64,000 nt of DNA from Epithemia pelagica (lineage: Eukaryota; Bacillariophyta; Bacillariophyceae; Surirellales; Surirellaceae), in contig OX337233.1 in NCBI GenBank assembly GCA_946965045.2, positions 1,736,001 to 1,800,000 on the forward strand, written 5' to 3'. Shown here piece after piece: positions 22,555 through 33,362 of the stretch. The notes beneath the pieces are model-generated. The model was not told the origin of the DNA and made no database searches. It saw only the letters and a program-made list of their open reading frames with translations. The stretch's first letter is position 1. Each line of letters starts with the position of its first letter. The translations under genes were made by a program, and so were the position numbers.

Positions 22555-24524
22555 ATGGGCAGGAATGATAAGAAGAAGTCACGTTCCAAGGTTTTGGAAG
22601 AGGATGATCTAGCATTATTACAACCCTTGCTAGAGCAGCTACGAAAGGCAAACGAAGATACCCGTGGAAAGAAGAGGAAGCGACTGTCCCGACGTTCCTC
22701 AACACAGAGACGTAATTACAAAGATGATGGCTCATTATCTTCTTCTACCTCTGATTCAAGTCCAACTAAGTCCATAAAAATGGGTATGGTGTCCAATTTG
22801 ACATTGAAGTCTCAACCTCCACGCCAACGGCGACACATGCAACGTAAACTTCCAACGTCCAAAGTACCCTATTCGACCTCATCTTCATCCGAATCGTCTG
22901 ATGATGATGACCCAAGTGATGACGACGATCGTTTTCTGTCGTCATCTTCCCATGATGATAATGCGGCGCGTGTCCGAGTGGCTGCTAAGGTACGACAAAA
23001 ACAAATCCCGTCCAAAATAGAAAAGGAGAAGAAGCACCAACACCAAAACGTCACACCCACCCCAGCCATTGCTCCATTCCCTGAAGACAACGATCTCTCT
23101 CTAATTGAAGAGCATCGTTGTCGTTTCAATCAACGTGTATTTGGTACTACATTCGAATATGATGATGATACAGGGACCTACCTTCAACCTGTCCGTGAAT
23201 TCGCCCGTAATTCACGAATTCTAACGCGAGAACAATTGGAAGATGAAATATATATTTTACGTCACTGGAAAAACGGAGACTCCCATGCGAAAGCCCCTCC
23301 AAAGGGCCAACCGGATCCTAGGACAGGTGTTGGATTCAGAGCACTGCATCCTCTTGGTAGAACCAAGAAGTTCCAACGTCGAGAAGTTCGCAAAATCTGG
23401 AAAAACGGCTCTACTCAGTATGTTCTTTTTGATCAAGGTCGTCGTGTGTTGGCGGCTGATGAACGGGAGCATCATGTGAGTGTCGGTTACTGGCTATGTG
23501 AAGAAACTACACATAACACGCTCAAATCCCGCTTTGCCAACATTACAAGTCGACAAGTGAAAGACTACATTCTTGGCTGCCCACGGTGTTCCATGCGGAA
23601 AAAAGAGCACCACCACATCGTGGTGCTGTCAAACCCATACGTTCACTGGCATTTCGAGATTGTTTCCAGTGCGACCTTGTAACAATGATGGACGAAAACG
23701 GCAAGGGTGAGCTGGATGTTCATGGCGTCGAAATAAAATATATTTTGAGTTGCAAGGACCACTTCACACAGTTTGTCATGCTTTCTGCTGTACCTCCAAA
23801 AAGGACAACTGCTATAGCCCATCATTTGTCAGTGATGTTTGGTGTGATAGGTTATCCATCGATTTATCACACAGACAATGGTCTGGAGTTGTGCGGAAAT
23901 GCTGTCATTGAAATGATAATGAAGCATAACCCACATATTACAACTTGCCAAGGACGCCCACGAAAACCAAGGGATCAAGGATCGATTGAAAATGCGAATA
24001 AAAGTATCAGGAATATGGTACAATCGTATGTGGCAGAAGAATGGTCAAAGGACAATACTACTTAAAATTGAACAATGTCTCTTGGGCGGACGATTGCAGC
24101 CATTAATGGATCCATGAGGAGAACTGGAACAACGCCAACTTCAGCCTATCAAACTGTCTTTGGGATTCCATACTTCGAACCTTTCGGAGGAGTAACGGGA
24201 TACTCTCTGTCCGAAATACGCAGTGGAAACACTCCTATCGAAAGGAGTATCAATAGTGGTAGTGTTGAAATGTTTGAACATTATGCTGCTTGTGGTGAAT
24301 TAACGACAAATGATGTGCCTTTGTTGGGTGATCTCGCCACAGATCAAGTGATAGCATTGATAGAACAAAACTCTGGAATGGAAATGCCAGAAGATGAAAT
24401 CCTAAAAAACTTTTCAACGCAGGAGTGGTCCACTGTGCCAGAAGAGCTACGACCTGGTAGCACCCATCAAGAGAGGGGATTGATTTGCCAACCCACCACG
24501 CCCTCAATATACAACAGCGTATGA
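22555..24524 (+). pseudogene. KRBA2/Ginger-like integrase (HHCC finger plus rve core)
   Basis: The frame from ATG 22555 has a Ser/Asp-rich basic leader (residues 1-170). After it comes EHHVSVGYWLCEETTHNTLK and VKDYILGCPRCSM, an H-H-C-C zinc-binding domain. At an AAAAAAG run near 23600 reading moves to the -1 frame, which continues GAVKPIRSLAFRDCFQCDLV (first Asp in CDLV), IYHTDNGLELCGNAVIEMI (second Asp) and RDQGSIENANKSIRNMV (Glu). So the D,D,E triad is complete. Two stops at 24062-24070 precede a last segment (GRTIAAINGSMRRTG to TTPSIYNSV). Such integrases occur in Ginger-type cut-and-paste elements and in KRBA2-like genes. No terminal repeats were identified. Confidence 0.8.
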
Positions 24525-24570
24525 CAGTGACACATCCTCTAATGGAAGAGAACGACAGGTTCAGGCGGTT

Positions 24571-25530
24571 GTGACTCTATCCAAAATGGCTGCCAACAAC
24601 AGCTATAAACAGAAACAAACACAAGAATCACGTAAATCGACACAAGAATCCCTAGAAGAAGTGAACAAGTTGACACGAGAATCCTACAAGTCAACACGTG
24701 AATCGCACAAATTAAAACAAGAATCGCACAAATCAACACATGAGTCAAACAAATCAAAACAAGAAGTTGACAAGTCAACACAAAAAGTCAACAAGTCAAC
24801 ACCGGAATCGCACAAATCGACACACGATTCCAACAAATCAAAACAAGACGTGGACAAGTCAAAACAAGATGTGGGAAAGACAACACAAAAAGTCAACAAG
24901 TCAACACCGGAATCACACAAGTCAACACAAAAAGTCGACAAGTCAACACAAGATTCCCAGAAGTCAACACAAGAAGTGGACAAGTCAACACAAGAAGTGG
25001 ACAAGTCAACGCAGGAATCCTGCAAGTCAACACAAGAAGGGCACAAATCAAAACAAGAAGTGCACAAATCAGAACAAGAAGTTGACAAGTCGACACAAGA
25101 ATTTCATGAATCAACACAAGAAGTGCACAAATCAAAACAAGAAGTTGACAAGTCGACACAAGAATTGTATGAATCAGAACAAGATATCCACAAGTCAGCA
25201 CAAAAGTTGGGAAAATCAAAACCAAAGGTCCACAGCAGACCAGATTTAGATGAGATTGAGATTGAAGAAACAGTAACAGTAACAGAAGGCCATCAGGAGA
25301 TAGACAGGAAGCCACTACACACAGTGTACAATGAAGTGACTTCCACAAAAGCATTTGTCAATGCTCATCCAAGTGATAAATTTATTGTTTGCTATCTGCA
25401 GAGCAATCTGACTTCCCTTGACCAACGGAAGAAGACTCCATCTAAGGGCGTCATTATTCGCAACTCAATTATCGAAAGTCGGTGCGGTGTCATGCACCCC
25501 CGAGGTGCATGCACCTCCTACATTATCTAG
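24571..25530 (+). CDS. repetitive hydrophilic ORF, KSTQE(S/V)x heptads
   Basis: The open frame of 319 codons has about 30 tandem copies of a seven-residue unit such as HKSTQES or DKSTQEV. It is built of 21-bp DNA repeats from about 24607 to 25236. A non-repeated tail follows (IEIEETVTVTEGHQEID and YNEVTSTKAFVNAHPSDKFI), and the stop falls inside a satellite unit. No ATG gives an obvious start; the earliest Met is near 24586. The frame lies just downstream of the integrase in another frame and may be its decayed C-terminal extension. The seven-residue period would allow a helical, coiled-coil-like rod, but the residues are nearly all polar, so there is no hydrophobic core. Function unknown. 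Confidence 0.4.
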   Translation: MTLSKMAANNSYKQKQTQESRKSTQESLEEVNKLTRESYKSTRESHKLKQESHKSTHESNKSKQEVDKSTQKVNKSTPESHKSTHDSNKSKQDVDKSKQDVGKTTQKVNKSTPESHKSTQKVDKSTQDSQKSTQEVDKSTQEVDKSTQESCKSTQEGHKSKQEVHKSEQEVDKSTQEFHESTQEVHKSKQEVDKSTQELYESEQDIHKSAQKLGKSKPKVHSRPDLDEIEIEETVTVTEGHQEIDRKPLHTVYNEVTSTKAFVNAHPSDKFIVCYLQSNLTSLDQRKKTPSKGVIIRNSIIESRCGVMHPRGACTSYII

Positions 25531-25613
25531 ATAAAATTTGCACAGCAAATATCGAAAGTCGGCGGGGGGTCATGCACCTTTTAGGTGCATGCGCCCAGTG
25601 CATTATCTACAAT
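25471..25613. repeat. two satellite units, each with a perfect hairpin
   Basis: Two related units of about 80 bp begin ATCGAAAGTCGG (25471 and 25549) and end with a CATTATCTA motif. Each holds the inverted repeat CATGCACC / GGTGCATG with a 5-base loop: stems 25491-25498 with 25504-25511, and 25571-25578 with 25584-25591. The loops differ (CCCGA versus TTTTA) while the stems are identical. Confidence 0.85.
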
Positions 25614-25630
25614 TCATGCGCGCATGACAC

Positions 25631-25800
25631 ATCGAAATCATGCGCATGAGTGTCCGACTCAGGTGCCCCCCAAGATGCACATTACCAACATCCAATCATG
25701 CACACATGGTAATCGAAATCATGCGCATGAGTGTCCGACTCAGGTGCCCCCCAAGATGCACATTACCAACATCCAATCATGCACACATGGTAATCAGTGT
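25631..25800. repeat. 81-bp tandem repeat
   Basis: Two essentially identical copies at 25631-25711 and 25712-25792, followed by the first bases of a third. They contain CATGCGCATG and are related in word content to the hairpin units just upstream. Confidence 0.92.
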
Positions 25801-25953
25801 CACGCACATACACCACATTTTGCAAATCGTGCATTACATTCACTAGTATTTTTTGAAGTACTGTTTCAATCATTTGCTTCATGAGTCTAGTCTATTTCAT
25901 ATGCCTCTTTCGCGGCTTTCTTGCAACTCCATTTCGTGAACTGGACAGAAGGT

Positions 25954-27132
25954 TCAACCTTGAACGATAAGATCTCTACACAAAAACTCCATGAACTTGT
26001 CACTCCGATCTCCAGCTCTATCGACCTTTCGTATCTTCTCCTCCACATTCTCAAAATAATCAAGTCCTTCCTCAGACATTCCTCTCGACGAGTTCAAACC
26101 ACCAGAGTAAACATGTTGTGCCACAAATGTTGTATCAATCTGAGTATCAGTATCATGTTCATCATACCAGTTTCCTCTACTGGATTCCCAGAGTTTTCTC
26201 TTGAACTCTTTCCTTGCCTTCTTTACCCATACATCCCAACAGTCTTTCAGTATTGTTAAGATGAGTGCCTCATCATTGATAGTGAACCTGGTCATTGCCT
26301 CTTGCCAGCGTTCTTTCTTCTTGATCTCCGGAGCCGTGTCAAGGAGATTGTAGTCTATAACATCCTTGAATATAGTTTCACCATACACAGCAGCACCAAA
26401 CACCTCGACCAGGAAAACATATGCCGCATTATTGCATCCAGGACCTCTCAATTGAGCCATGTCAGCAAGCAAAGGCATAGGCCCGAAGCCTTTGTTATCA
26501 TTCAACAAGTTAGGAAACGCTTGTCGGAGAATCCCACCGTCATGATTGCGCCAGAGGTCAAGAAAAATATGCTCTAACAACGGTAAGCAACATAATGTTT
26601 CAGTGTCGAGAGATGGCATTCATTAATCACGAGTTGGATAGAGCAACTTACTCCGGAACTTTCTGTACATGGCAGCAAGAATATTTGACCGCTTTTGTCT
26701 GAAGCGATCTGCCATATAAGGCGAATGAGTTAACCACCAGTTCTCACAATCTTCATCAGACATGATCTTTTTCGGGACAAAATATTTGTTTGTGAAATAT
26801 TCCTTTCCCAACGTCGTCCAAATGATTCCTGTTACTGGACAGTCATTTTCTTTAGAAAAGTACTTGATAAATCGCCACGCATGGTCGTTCACAAATTCAA
26901 TAAAAATCGGATCGGAACATGCCTCTGGCATCTTTTTGTACTTGGTTGAGCTCGACACAACAGTAGCCGGTGCAGTAGCAGCCATTGTATTACCACCATT
27001 GAAAGTGTTAGGCTGTGATCCTCCCGTTGTCGTGTCAGATTCTTGTGAAGGCTGATGATGCTGTTCCTCGTTCATAAACGCTTGATTCATGATTTCATGG
27101 TCATCTGGAACACCACCGATATCTGCAGCCAA
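25954..27132 (-). CDS. unrecognised two-part gene, possible 57-bp intron
   Basis: Two minus-strand ORFs lie in the same frame: 27132-26623 and 26619-25954. They are separated only by TAA TGA. The upstream part has FVNDHAWRFIKYFSKENDCP and KIMSDEDCENWWLTHSPYMA. The downstream part has HIFLDLWRNHDGGILRQAFP, QLRGPGCNNAAYVFLVEVFG, FTINDEALILTILKDCWDVW and GMSEEGLDYFENVEEKIRK. Splicing a 57-bp intron (donor GTGATTAATG, acceptor TTGTTAG) would remove both stops and keep the frame (codon CAG at the join), giving about 370 residues. I recall related 'LTLENxWDxW ... GxxRFNELY' proteins in diatom repeat regions, but no function. It may be an accessory transposon protein. Stop codons instead of an intron remain possible. 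Confidence 0.45.
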
Positions 27133-27187
27133 GGTTCATTTTTCGGGTCAGCCCCAATCCCGACGGGTAAAATGGTCTCAACGCATC

Positions 27188-27845
27188 TCGTCACGCCTGC
27201 ATAATCACTCAAAATCACTATTGTAAATTTTGTAGGATACGGTTGTATGTACGTTATTCTAATCTTGAATAAGCTTATGTATTCGAACATCCATAAGACT
27301 ATTTAAGAATGAGAAAAATCTAGCGAGCGAGCCTGCGTCGTGGTTTTTGTATCCATCGGATACAAAAAATGTATAAAATGTATCCAATGGATACATGGGT
27401 ACAACTGGGGACAAAGGGGGTACAGTTTGTTCAAAAGGGATCCTTCGCCGAATGTACCCCCTGTGTCCGTTTGGTACAAAAGGGTACATAATTTATCATA
27501 TTTGTTAAAGAAGGACCTTACGGTTGACTGACAGGTTCATATTTTGGGTTGGATCTCGTCGCGCCGGCAAAATCAATGAAACTCACTATTGTAAATATTG
27601 TAGGACTATTTAAGAATGAGAAAAATCTAGCGAGCGAACCTGCGTGTCCTGGTGGTTTTTGTATCCATCGGATACAAAATATGTATAAAATGTATCCAAT
27701 GGATACATGGGTACAACTGGGGACAAAGGGGGTACAGTTTGTTCTAAAGGGTACATCGTTTATCCTTCGCCGAATGTATCCCAGATTTGGTCCTGTATCC
27801 GTATGGTACTAAAGGATACATCTTTCATCAAATTTGTTAAATAGG
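27188..27845. repeat. duplicated spacer of about 290 bp rich in GTATCC/GGATAC words
   Basis: Copy 1 is 27188-27517 and copy 2 is 27557-27845, same orientation. They share long identical blocks. Copy 1 carries an extra ~60 bp at 27239-27298. Each copy has two short palindromes (GTATCCATCGGATAC and TGTATCCAATGGATACA), followed by the direct words GGATACA, GGGTACA and GGGTAC. The pair sits between two minus-strand genes. Confidence 0.85.
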
Positions 27846-28162
27846 GGCCTAGTCGGTGACTCACACGTGTCCTTGTTGATTACTTAGCCGTCATGTATTA
27901 AATGCGACTTCTATTTAGTCTTGCAGGTTGCGGTCATGTTTTCTACCAGACTGCTGGCGCGCGACCAGTTCTTTCGCCACCTAGCACCTAGCCCACAGAC
28001 GATTTTTGTTCCTAAGATACAAATATGGGTGGTGTCCCTGCTGTTCCTGCTGCAATAGTAGATGACATGTGCGAAATTGAAGAAACGTCAGTAGCCATAC
28101 AATCAGCTATTGTAACCATCCCATGAGTGCCCATATTAGAGTCGTCCTCCATTGGTACATGT
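27846..28162. other. short spacer, nothing recognised
   Basis: This is the sequence between the duplicated spacer and the basic/acidic minus-strand ORF. It may include the decayed 3' end of that ORF (frame from 28260 to 28012). Confidence 0.3.
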
Positions 28163-28803
28163 TCAAACTTTTTGTTGCATTTTTGTGGACTTACTAAGCA
28201 GAGATCCAACCGGAAAATGGGATTCATTGCGATCAAAACCGAATTCGTTCTGGTGTTCATTCACACTTCCATTGGCATATGGAGTGCTGATGTTTTGAAG
28301 TGCCCTATCCCTTTCCGTCCCAGTCAAGACATTCAATCCTGCATCATTGTTTGCATCATCCTCATCCGATGGTTGTGTTTGCAGAGCTTCCTCAGTCCTG
28401 TTGTTGTTAGAATTGCAATTCGATTCTCTTTCAGACGTCGTCGTCTCAACCAATAAATTACCACTTCCTTCGGAATTTCGTCGTTGCATTGGTCCGACTG
28501 TTGACCTTCCACGGGGACACTCACACCAAAAATGTTACCTTCTTCCTCGTCATCGTTGGATTCGAGGACATCGCTTAATCTTTTCCGTCCACTTGTCTTT
28601 GCTCGCTGTTCTTCCCCCCGTTGATTCGAAGTATTCCTTTGGTTCTCGTTCTCTTTATTTCGTTCCTTGTTTTGACGATTAATCTCCTTCAGCTTTTGTC
28701 GTCTTGCTCTTTCTAACTCTACCTGTTTGGCTTTGTAGTGGATATTCCTTTCCGAAGGTGCTAATCTCTGTCCTGGTTGTGTTGTCCCTCTTGTACCTGT
28801 CAT
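28163..28803 (-). pseudogene. unrecognised basic coiled-coil protein, one frameshift
   Basis: The ATG at 28803 opens MTGTRGTTQPGQRLAPSER, followed by a long charged helix (VELERARRQKLKEINRQNK) and GRKRLSDVLESNDDEEEGN. Near 28490 the sequence shifts frame and continues with QRRNSEGSGNLLVETTTSE, EEALQTQPSDEDDANNDAG and NEFGFDRNESHFPV to a stop at 28163. The charged, low-complexity make-up and clustered basic residues suggest a nuclear or DNA-associated protein. I do not recognise the family. It lies upstream of, and codirectional with, the 27.1-26.0 kb gene, so both may belong to one element with the duplicated spacer between them. Confidence 0.4.
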
Positions 28804-29258
28804 CTTTCGAATTTGTGAAAAAGAATGTTATGAAGCATACTGAGAATGATTCTCAAACACATTAACACGAGAAAAACACATTCGTGGGTAATACTCATCT
28901 CAAATTCAAACCATCCAAACCGAATACGACACCTGTGTTGTCCAAACAAACAATCGATCGATCGATCATTGGCTTTTGTTTAGGAAAAGGCGCTATTTCG
29001 ACGGACTTGGTACGACAACCAAATTCAAACCATACAATTCCAACCGTTGGTAAGGGGACGCGCGCATACAACAACATGGCATGCTCGATACTTTAAAACA
29101 AGGACGAAGCCCGGCTCGGTAATTGGTCGCAGATACGCCAGCCGAGTCGTGTTCTGGGTAGAATAAGACTTCGTCACAAGATTGAGACATGTCATTGAGA
29201 TTTGCATTCTTTATCTTCGACGAGAGTGCATGTTACTTGTCATTTTGTATTCGTTGCC
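28804..29258. other. spacer between divergent ORFs
   Basis: This is non-coding sequence between the minus-strand ORF (start 28803) and the plus-strand ORF (start 29259). It contains GATC tandemly repeated (ATCGATCGATCGATC near 28950) and two copies of CAAATTCAAACCAT about 120 bp apart (near 28907 and 29020). It probably acts as the bidirectional upstream region. Confidence 0.45.
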
Positions 29259-30203
29259 ATGGGTCGAGTGAGAACAATACGAAAAAGATCAGCTTTCGAT
29301 CGAAAAAACGATTCAACTGATAGAACAAACAGAGTCTTCCCACGATCACACCAGGAACACGAAACTCGGGTTCGTCGCTATTGTCAACGACCATTTGATT
29401 TGAGAGGCATCACTCGACATGAGAAGTCCTGTTCTGTAGATCAACGTGTCCCTCAGCAGTGTATACCAATAACGATTGCCAATCAAGAAAACGACAGTGA
29501 TATGGATATTGATTCTTTGGCAGGTGCAATGGATTACTTTTTGGACGAGGAGGTCGAAGAAGAGGAGAATATACGAACATACACCAAACCATATTACGTT
29601 CCTGGCGAGACACAAAAGATAATTGATCGAAACTTCGAAGCGTGCCAGCAATACTTTTTGACTGTGCACAGTGCCGCAAAGACGGAAACGCAGGACGACT
29701 CTCGCAAGATCGCCGCTGCTGGTATCACCCCAAGCAAAGGAAAGGGAAAAGGGCGCAACCAGAAAAAGAGCAAGAAGAAAAAGGACCGCGTTCATGCTGG
29801 TCACTACGATGCCGACGAATGGGCAGACCTGACGGAGGACGAACGTAAACAAGTCCTGGCTCTTCGCAAAGAGCGCAAAGAAAAGCGGAAGCTTGGATCC
29901 GTCACCACAGACAACTCTTCCAACGCATCGTCGAAGAGATCGAAAACGTCGCATGGGAGTAATGCTGAGGACGCAATCTCAATAGACATTGACGAAGACG
30001 ACGCTAAGCCGGAGGCTAAGACCAACGTATCGGTCATTATGGAAGTAGACGAGAGCTTGCTTGACTCCTCTGTTGACAACGTACCGCCGCCAGACAAGCA
30101 CTCTAAGTTCCGCGCTTCCGCCTCACCTGCAAAATCATCCGAAGATGATGCGCAGCCGGCAAAGTCCTCAGCTGGCAACAGCTTTGGACGTTTCGCGCAT
30201 TAG
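29259..30203 (+). pseudogene. zinc-finger-like N-terminus fused in frame to copia Gag C-terminus
   Basis: ATG 29259 opens MGRVRTIRKRSAFDRKNDST, then RRYCQRPFDLRGITRHEKSC, which resembles a C2H2-type finger. An acidic part follows (MDYFLDEEVEEEENIRTY). From about 29640 the frame becomes typical copia Gag tail: GITPSKGKGKGRNQKKSKKK, then HAGHYDADEWADLTEDERKQ and VLALRKERKEKRK. A TAG at 30201-30203 ends it, but the same frame continues downstream into the protease. The finger-like start is not what I expect for copia Gag. Either the element's 5' part was replaced by another gene's first exon or this lineage has an unusual Gag. Confidence 0.55.
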
Positions 30204-32654
30204 GCTAAAGCGCAACCGAACGAACCCGGATCTGCGTCCGTCAAATCCGTACGTACTCGCCCCATGGGGGAATACGAGACCTATCCACCGATGTGGCAAT
30301 GGGAAGAGGACAGATGTCCTGATATGAGTCATATGACCATCCCACCAGTCCCGGAAGAGGGCGACATCTTTGTGAAGCTGCCGCTACCGGTCAAAGGCAA
30401 GTATGCTGAAGGGACTCACAACGTCCGCACACTTACCAAGAATGACCAAAGCATGCTGAAAGGAGGCTTCCGCGAAGAGATTGACACTATTGTCCACAAT
30501 AGTCCAATTTGGTCTAGGCGCTGGTCTAAAATGTCAGGCCATGAACGTGAAGAGCGCCAAATGTACTATGTGTGCAAACGCTTAGCCGAGCACACGGAAG
30601 TGTTCGACGAAGCGTTAAAATACACTATGCTTGCCAATGGACAATTGGCTGCCGCAAATGAAAGGCGTAATGTATGCGGTTGTCATTCCGCCGATCTTGA
30701 ATTTGATGTCCGTGACCCGAATGTCTCTGACAAGTCTGCCGACATGTCTGATTCCTCCTGATGGAGTGTGCCCTGTGTATCCGCTGCCGAAGCAGTAAAA
30801 ATTGACAAAACGAATCTTATTGTTCAATCGAATGCACATGAAGGCACCCATTCTCTTTATTCTAACCGTTTCGCACATCGTCTATGTGCTATGAACACCG
30901 ACGAATATAGTGTTGAGACCATTGAGCTCACCTGTGAGTTGGACTCACATGCGGACACCTGTGCCGTGGGAAGAGACTTCGTAATGCTCTCCGAACCCCA
31001 CCGCTATATCAGTGTGCATCCGTTCGCGGAGGAATATAATCCGCTGACCAATGTCCCTATTGCGACTGTTGCTACTGTCTGGACTGACAGCGAAAACCAG
31101 TCTTCCTTGCTTGTCATCCACCAAGCATTGTTTTTAGGGGACCGTATGGGCAGTTCGTTACTCTGTCCGAACCAGATGCGTGCCCATGGCATCGTTGTCA
31201 ACGACGTACCTAAACAGTTTGACCCGCACAGCACGCATAGTATCCACGTACCGGATGCTGATCTCACCATCCCGCTCACCATGGCTGGTGTGATAAGTGG
31301 TTTCGCCACTCGCAAACCCACTTCTGACGAGCTGGAACACTTGCCAAAAGTTGTGCTAACTGCCGATAGCCCATGGCAACCTCGTTCTGCCGCCTTTGCG
31401 GACGCGGAGGAGAAACTGGGTGTAGCTGCCGCTACTGTCGTTCGCAATGGCGATCCAAATTCGATTGCCGCATCCTCCATTCCACGACTCATCAAAGCAG
31501 TGCGAACGTACCAGCATGCTTTTGCCAATCCATCACCAGATCTGGACGCCGACGCACATGGCGACGACCTGTACAAACGCTTGATAGCGACGGTCACTGT
31601 TCAACCAGAGAAGGAGGAGCCTGATGTAGTCCCGGAGGACAAACGTGAACGTCGGCTGTACATGATCAAGACTGCTAAAGAATCTTCCCCAGCCAATCCT
31701 GCTGGAAAGGGAGTGCTTGACGCAGCCGTACTGTCACAACGTTGGGGCATTGGTTTACCCAAAGCAAAGAATACGCTTAAAGTGACGACGCAGGCTGGAG
31801 TACGAAACGTATTAATCCCATCTGAGCGTAAGGTCCGTAAGAAGGCACCGTGGCTCAAATTCCCTAATGTGAAAGGCCGTTGGTTCTCGGACGAGATGTT
31901 TGCGAAGGAAGTATCACTGAACGGGGATACGGGCGCCTCGATCTTTACCGACGGCAAAGGATTCGACCACGTTTATCCCTGGAAGTCGAAAAAGCAACAT
32001 CCTGAAGGATTGATGTCTTTGATTCACAATGTAGGGATTCCCCAAACAATGGTATCTGATGGTGCCCGAGAATTGTTCCTAGGGAAGTCCCGTGAAATAT
32101 GCAACGAGTACCGCATAAAGATGGAGAAAACGGTTCCTTATAGTCCATGGCAGAACGCCGCCGAAGCGAGCATTCGTGAACTAAAGAAGGGAGCTGTCAA
32201 AATTATGAGGACTACCGGCGCACCACGACGTTTATGGAGCTATGCTCTTAAATGGTGCTCACACGTACGGCAACTCACGGCATCCGATATCCCTGAATTA
32301 GATGGACGTACACCGTTCGAGCATGTAATTGGCTCAACGCCAGACATCTCTTCATTAGCCATGTTCCAATCCTATCAGCCGGTGTATTATCGCATGCCCA
32401 TGGCACAGTTTCCCTTCGAAAAAAGACTGATTGGCCGATGGTTGGGCTTAGCCGATGATTGCACCGACGATATGGCCTATGAAATCCTAACGCAAGAGGG
32501 CAATCATGTCACACGGAAAGATGTGTGGGCCATTCCGGAAGACGACCTGAAGAATCCGATGATTCATCAGCAGTTGTTGGACTATGATGCCGCTATTCAA
32601 ACGCAAATGAAAGAGCCGCCATCTGATGGCACAACTGGGAGCGATCCACCCTAG
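30204..32654 (+). pseudogene. copia protease and integrase
   Basis: This continues the Gag frame. A spacer (WQWEEDRCPDMSHMTIPPV, then REERQMYYVCKRLAEHTEVF) is crossed by a TGA at 30759-30761. The protease motif is CELDSHADTCAVGRDFVML near 30935, the DSHAD form I know from this copia group. The integrase part reads VLSQRWGIGLPKAKNTLKV, FTDGKGFDHVYPWKSKKQ, IPQTMVSDGARELFLGKS (Asp) and SPWQNAAEASIRELKKGAV (Glu). It then gives FEKRLIGRWLGLADDCTDD and LTQEGNHVTRKDVWAIPEDD. A TAG at 32652 follows a -1 shift. The integrase would insert the reverse-transcribed DNA. Confidence 0.85.
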
Positions 32655-33362
32655 ACCTCTTTGACGAAGGTGAACTTCTAGAGCCCTTGTTCCCAGAGGC
32701 CGAAGCCCTGGAATCCGACGCGTACACGCCAGAGGAACTAGACGAATATCTCACCGCTGAAGTCATGCTGCCGCGAGGAGGTGAAAGCGCTCGAGCGAAA
32801 ATCATTGGACGCATGAAAGATGCTCATGGGCGACCTATTGGTGAGCGCGACGCAAACCCAATCCTTGATACCCGGTACTACGACGTACAGTTTCCGGATG
32901 GATCGGTCGAGTCGTATGCAACCAATATGATCGCAGAGAATCTGTATTCGCAAGTTGACCCGGAGGGCAATGCGTTCAACACATTGAAAGCCATTGTGGG
33001 TCACCGCAGTGATGAGACCGCAGTTAAGCGAACAGACGCATCGTTCCTTGACGGCACATCACACCACACAACGAAAGGCTGGGAATTGCAATGTGAACTG
33101 TCCGATCAATCGACTGTTTGGCTGCCGCTCAAAGACGTCAAGAATGGAAATATGATTGAAGCCGCCGAATACGCAGTATCCGCTGACATCGCAAAAGAGC
33201 CTGCTTTCGCATGGTGGGTGCCACGTGCACTTCGCAAACGAGACCGCATTATCAAAAAGGTAAAGTCACGTTATTGGAAGCGAACGCACAAGTATGGCAT
33301 TGAGCTGCCCCACTCTATGGAAGAAGCTCTGGCGATTGACCGCCGAACAGGGACTGACTCGG
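32655..33362 (+). pseudogene. copia linker between integrase and RT
   Basis: In the frame from about 32640: TLDLFDEGELLEPLFPEAEA, then a chromodomain-position stretch (KIIGRMKDAHGRPIGERD, NPILDTRYYDVQFPDGSVES, YATNMIAENLYSQVD) and KGWELQCELSDQSTVWLPLK, AFAWWVPRALRKRDRIIKKV. It ends EALAIDRRTGTDS, after which the frame is lost at about 33362, where two bases appear to be missing. This matches the standard linker that joins integrase to RT in diatom copia polyproteins. Confidence 0.8.

Noticed and set aside
24607-25236. CRISPR-like regular repeats
   Set aside because: The 21-bp units are contiguous without unique spacers and keep an open frame; this is a coding-type tandem repeat in a eukaryotic setting.
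24684-25354. Cys-rich minus-strand frames (SCVDLSTSCVDL and similar) opposite the KSTQE repeat
   Set aside because: They are antisense shadows of the 21-bp repeat; the plus frame continues into non-repeated coding-like sequence.
29346-29954. 202-codon minus-strand frame opposite the Gag fusion
   Set aside because: The plus strand shows recognisable Gag tail motifs; the antisense frame has only hydrophobic low-information sequence.
31004-31597. 197-codon minus frame inside copia pol
   Set aside because: It is antisense to clear protease/integrase sequence with no motif of its own.
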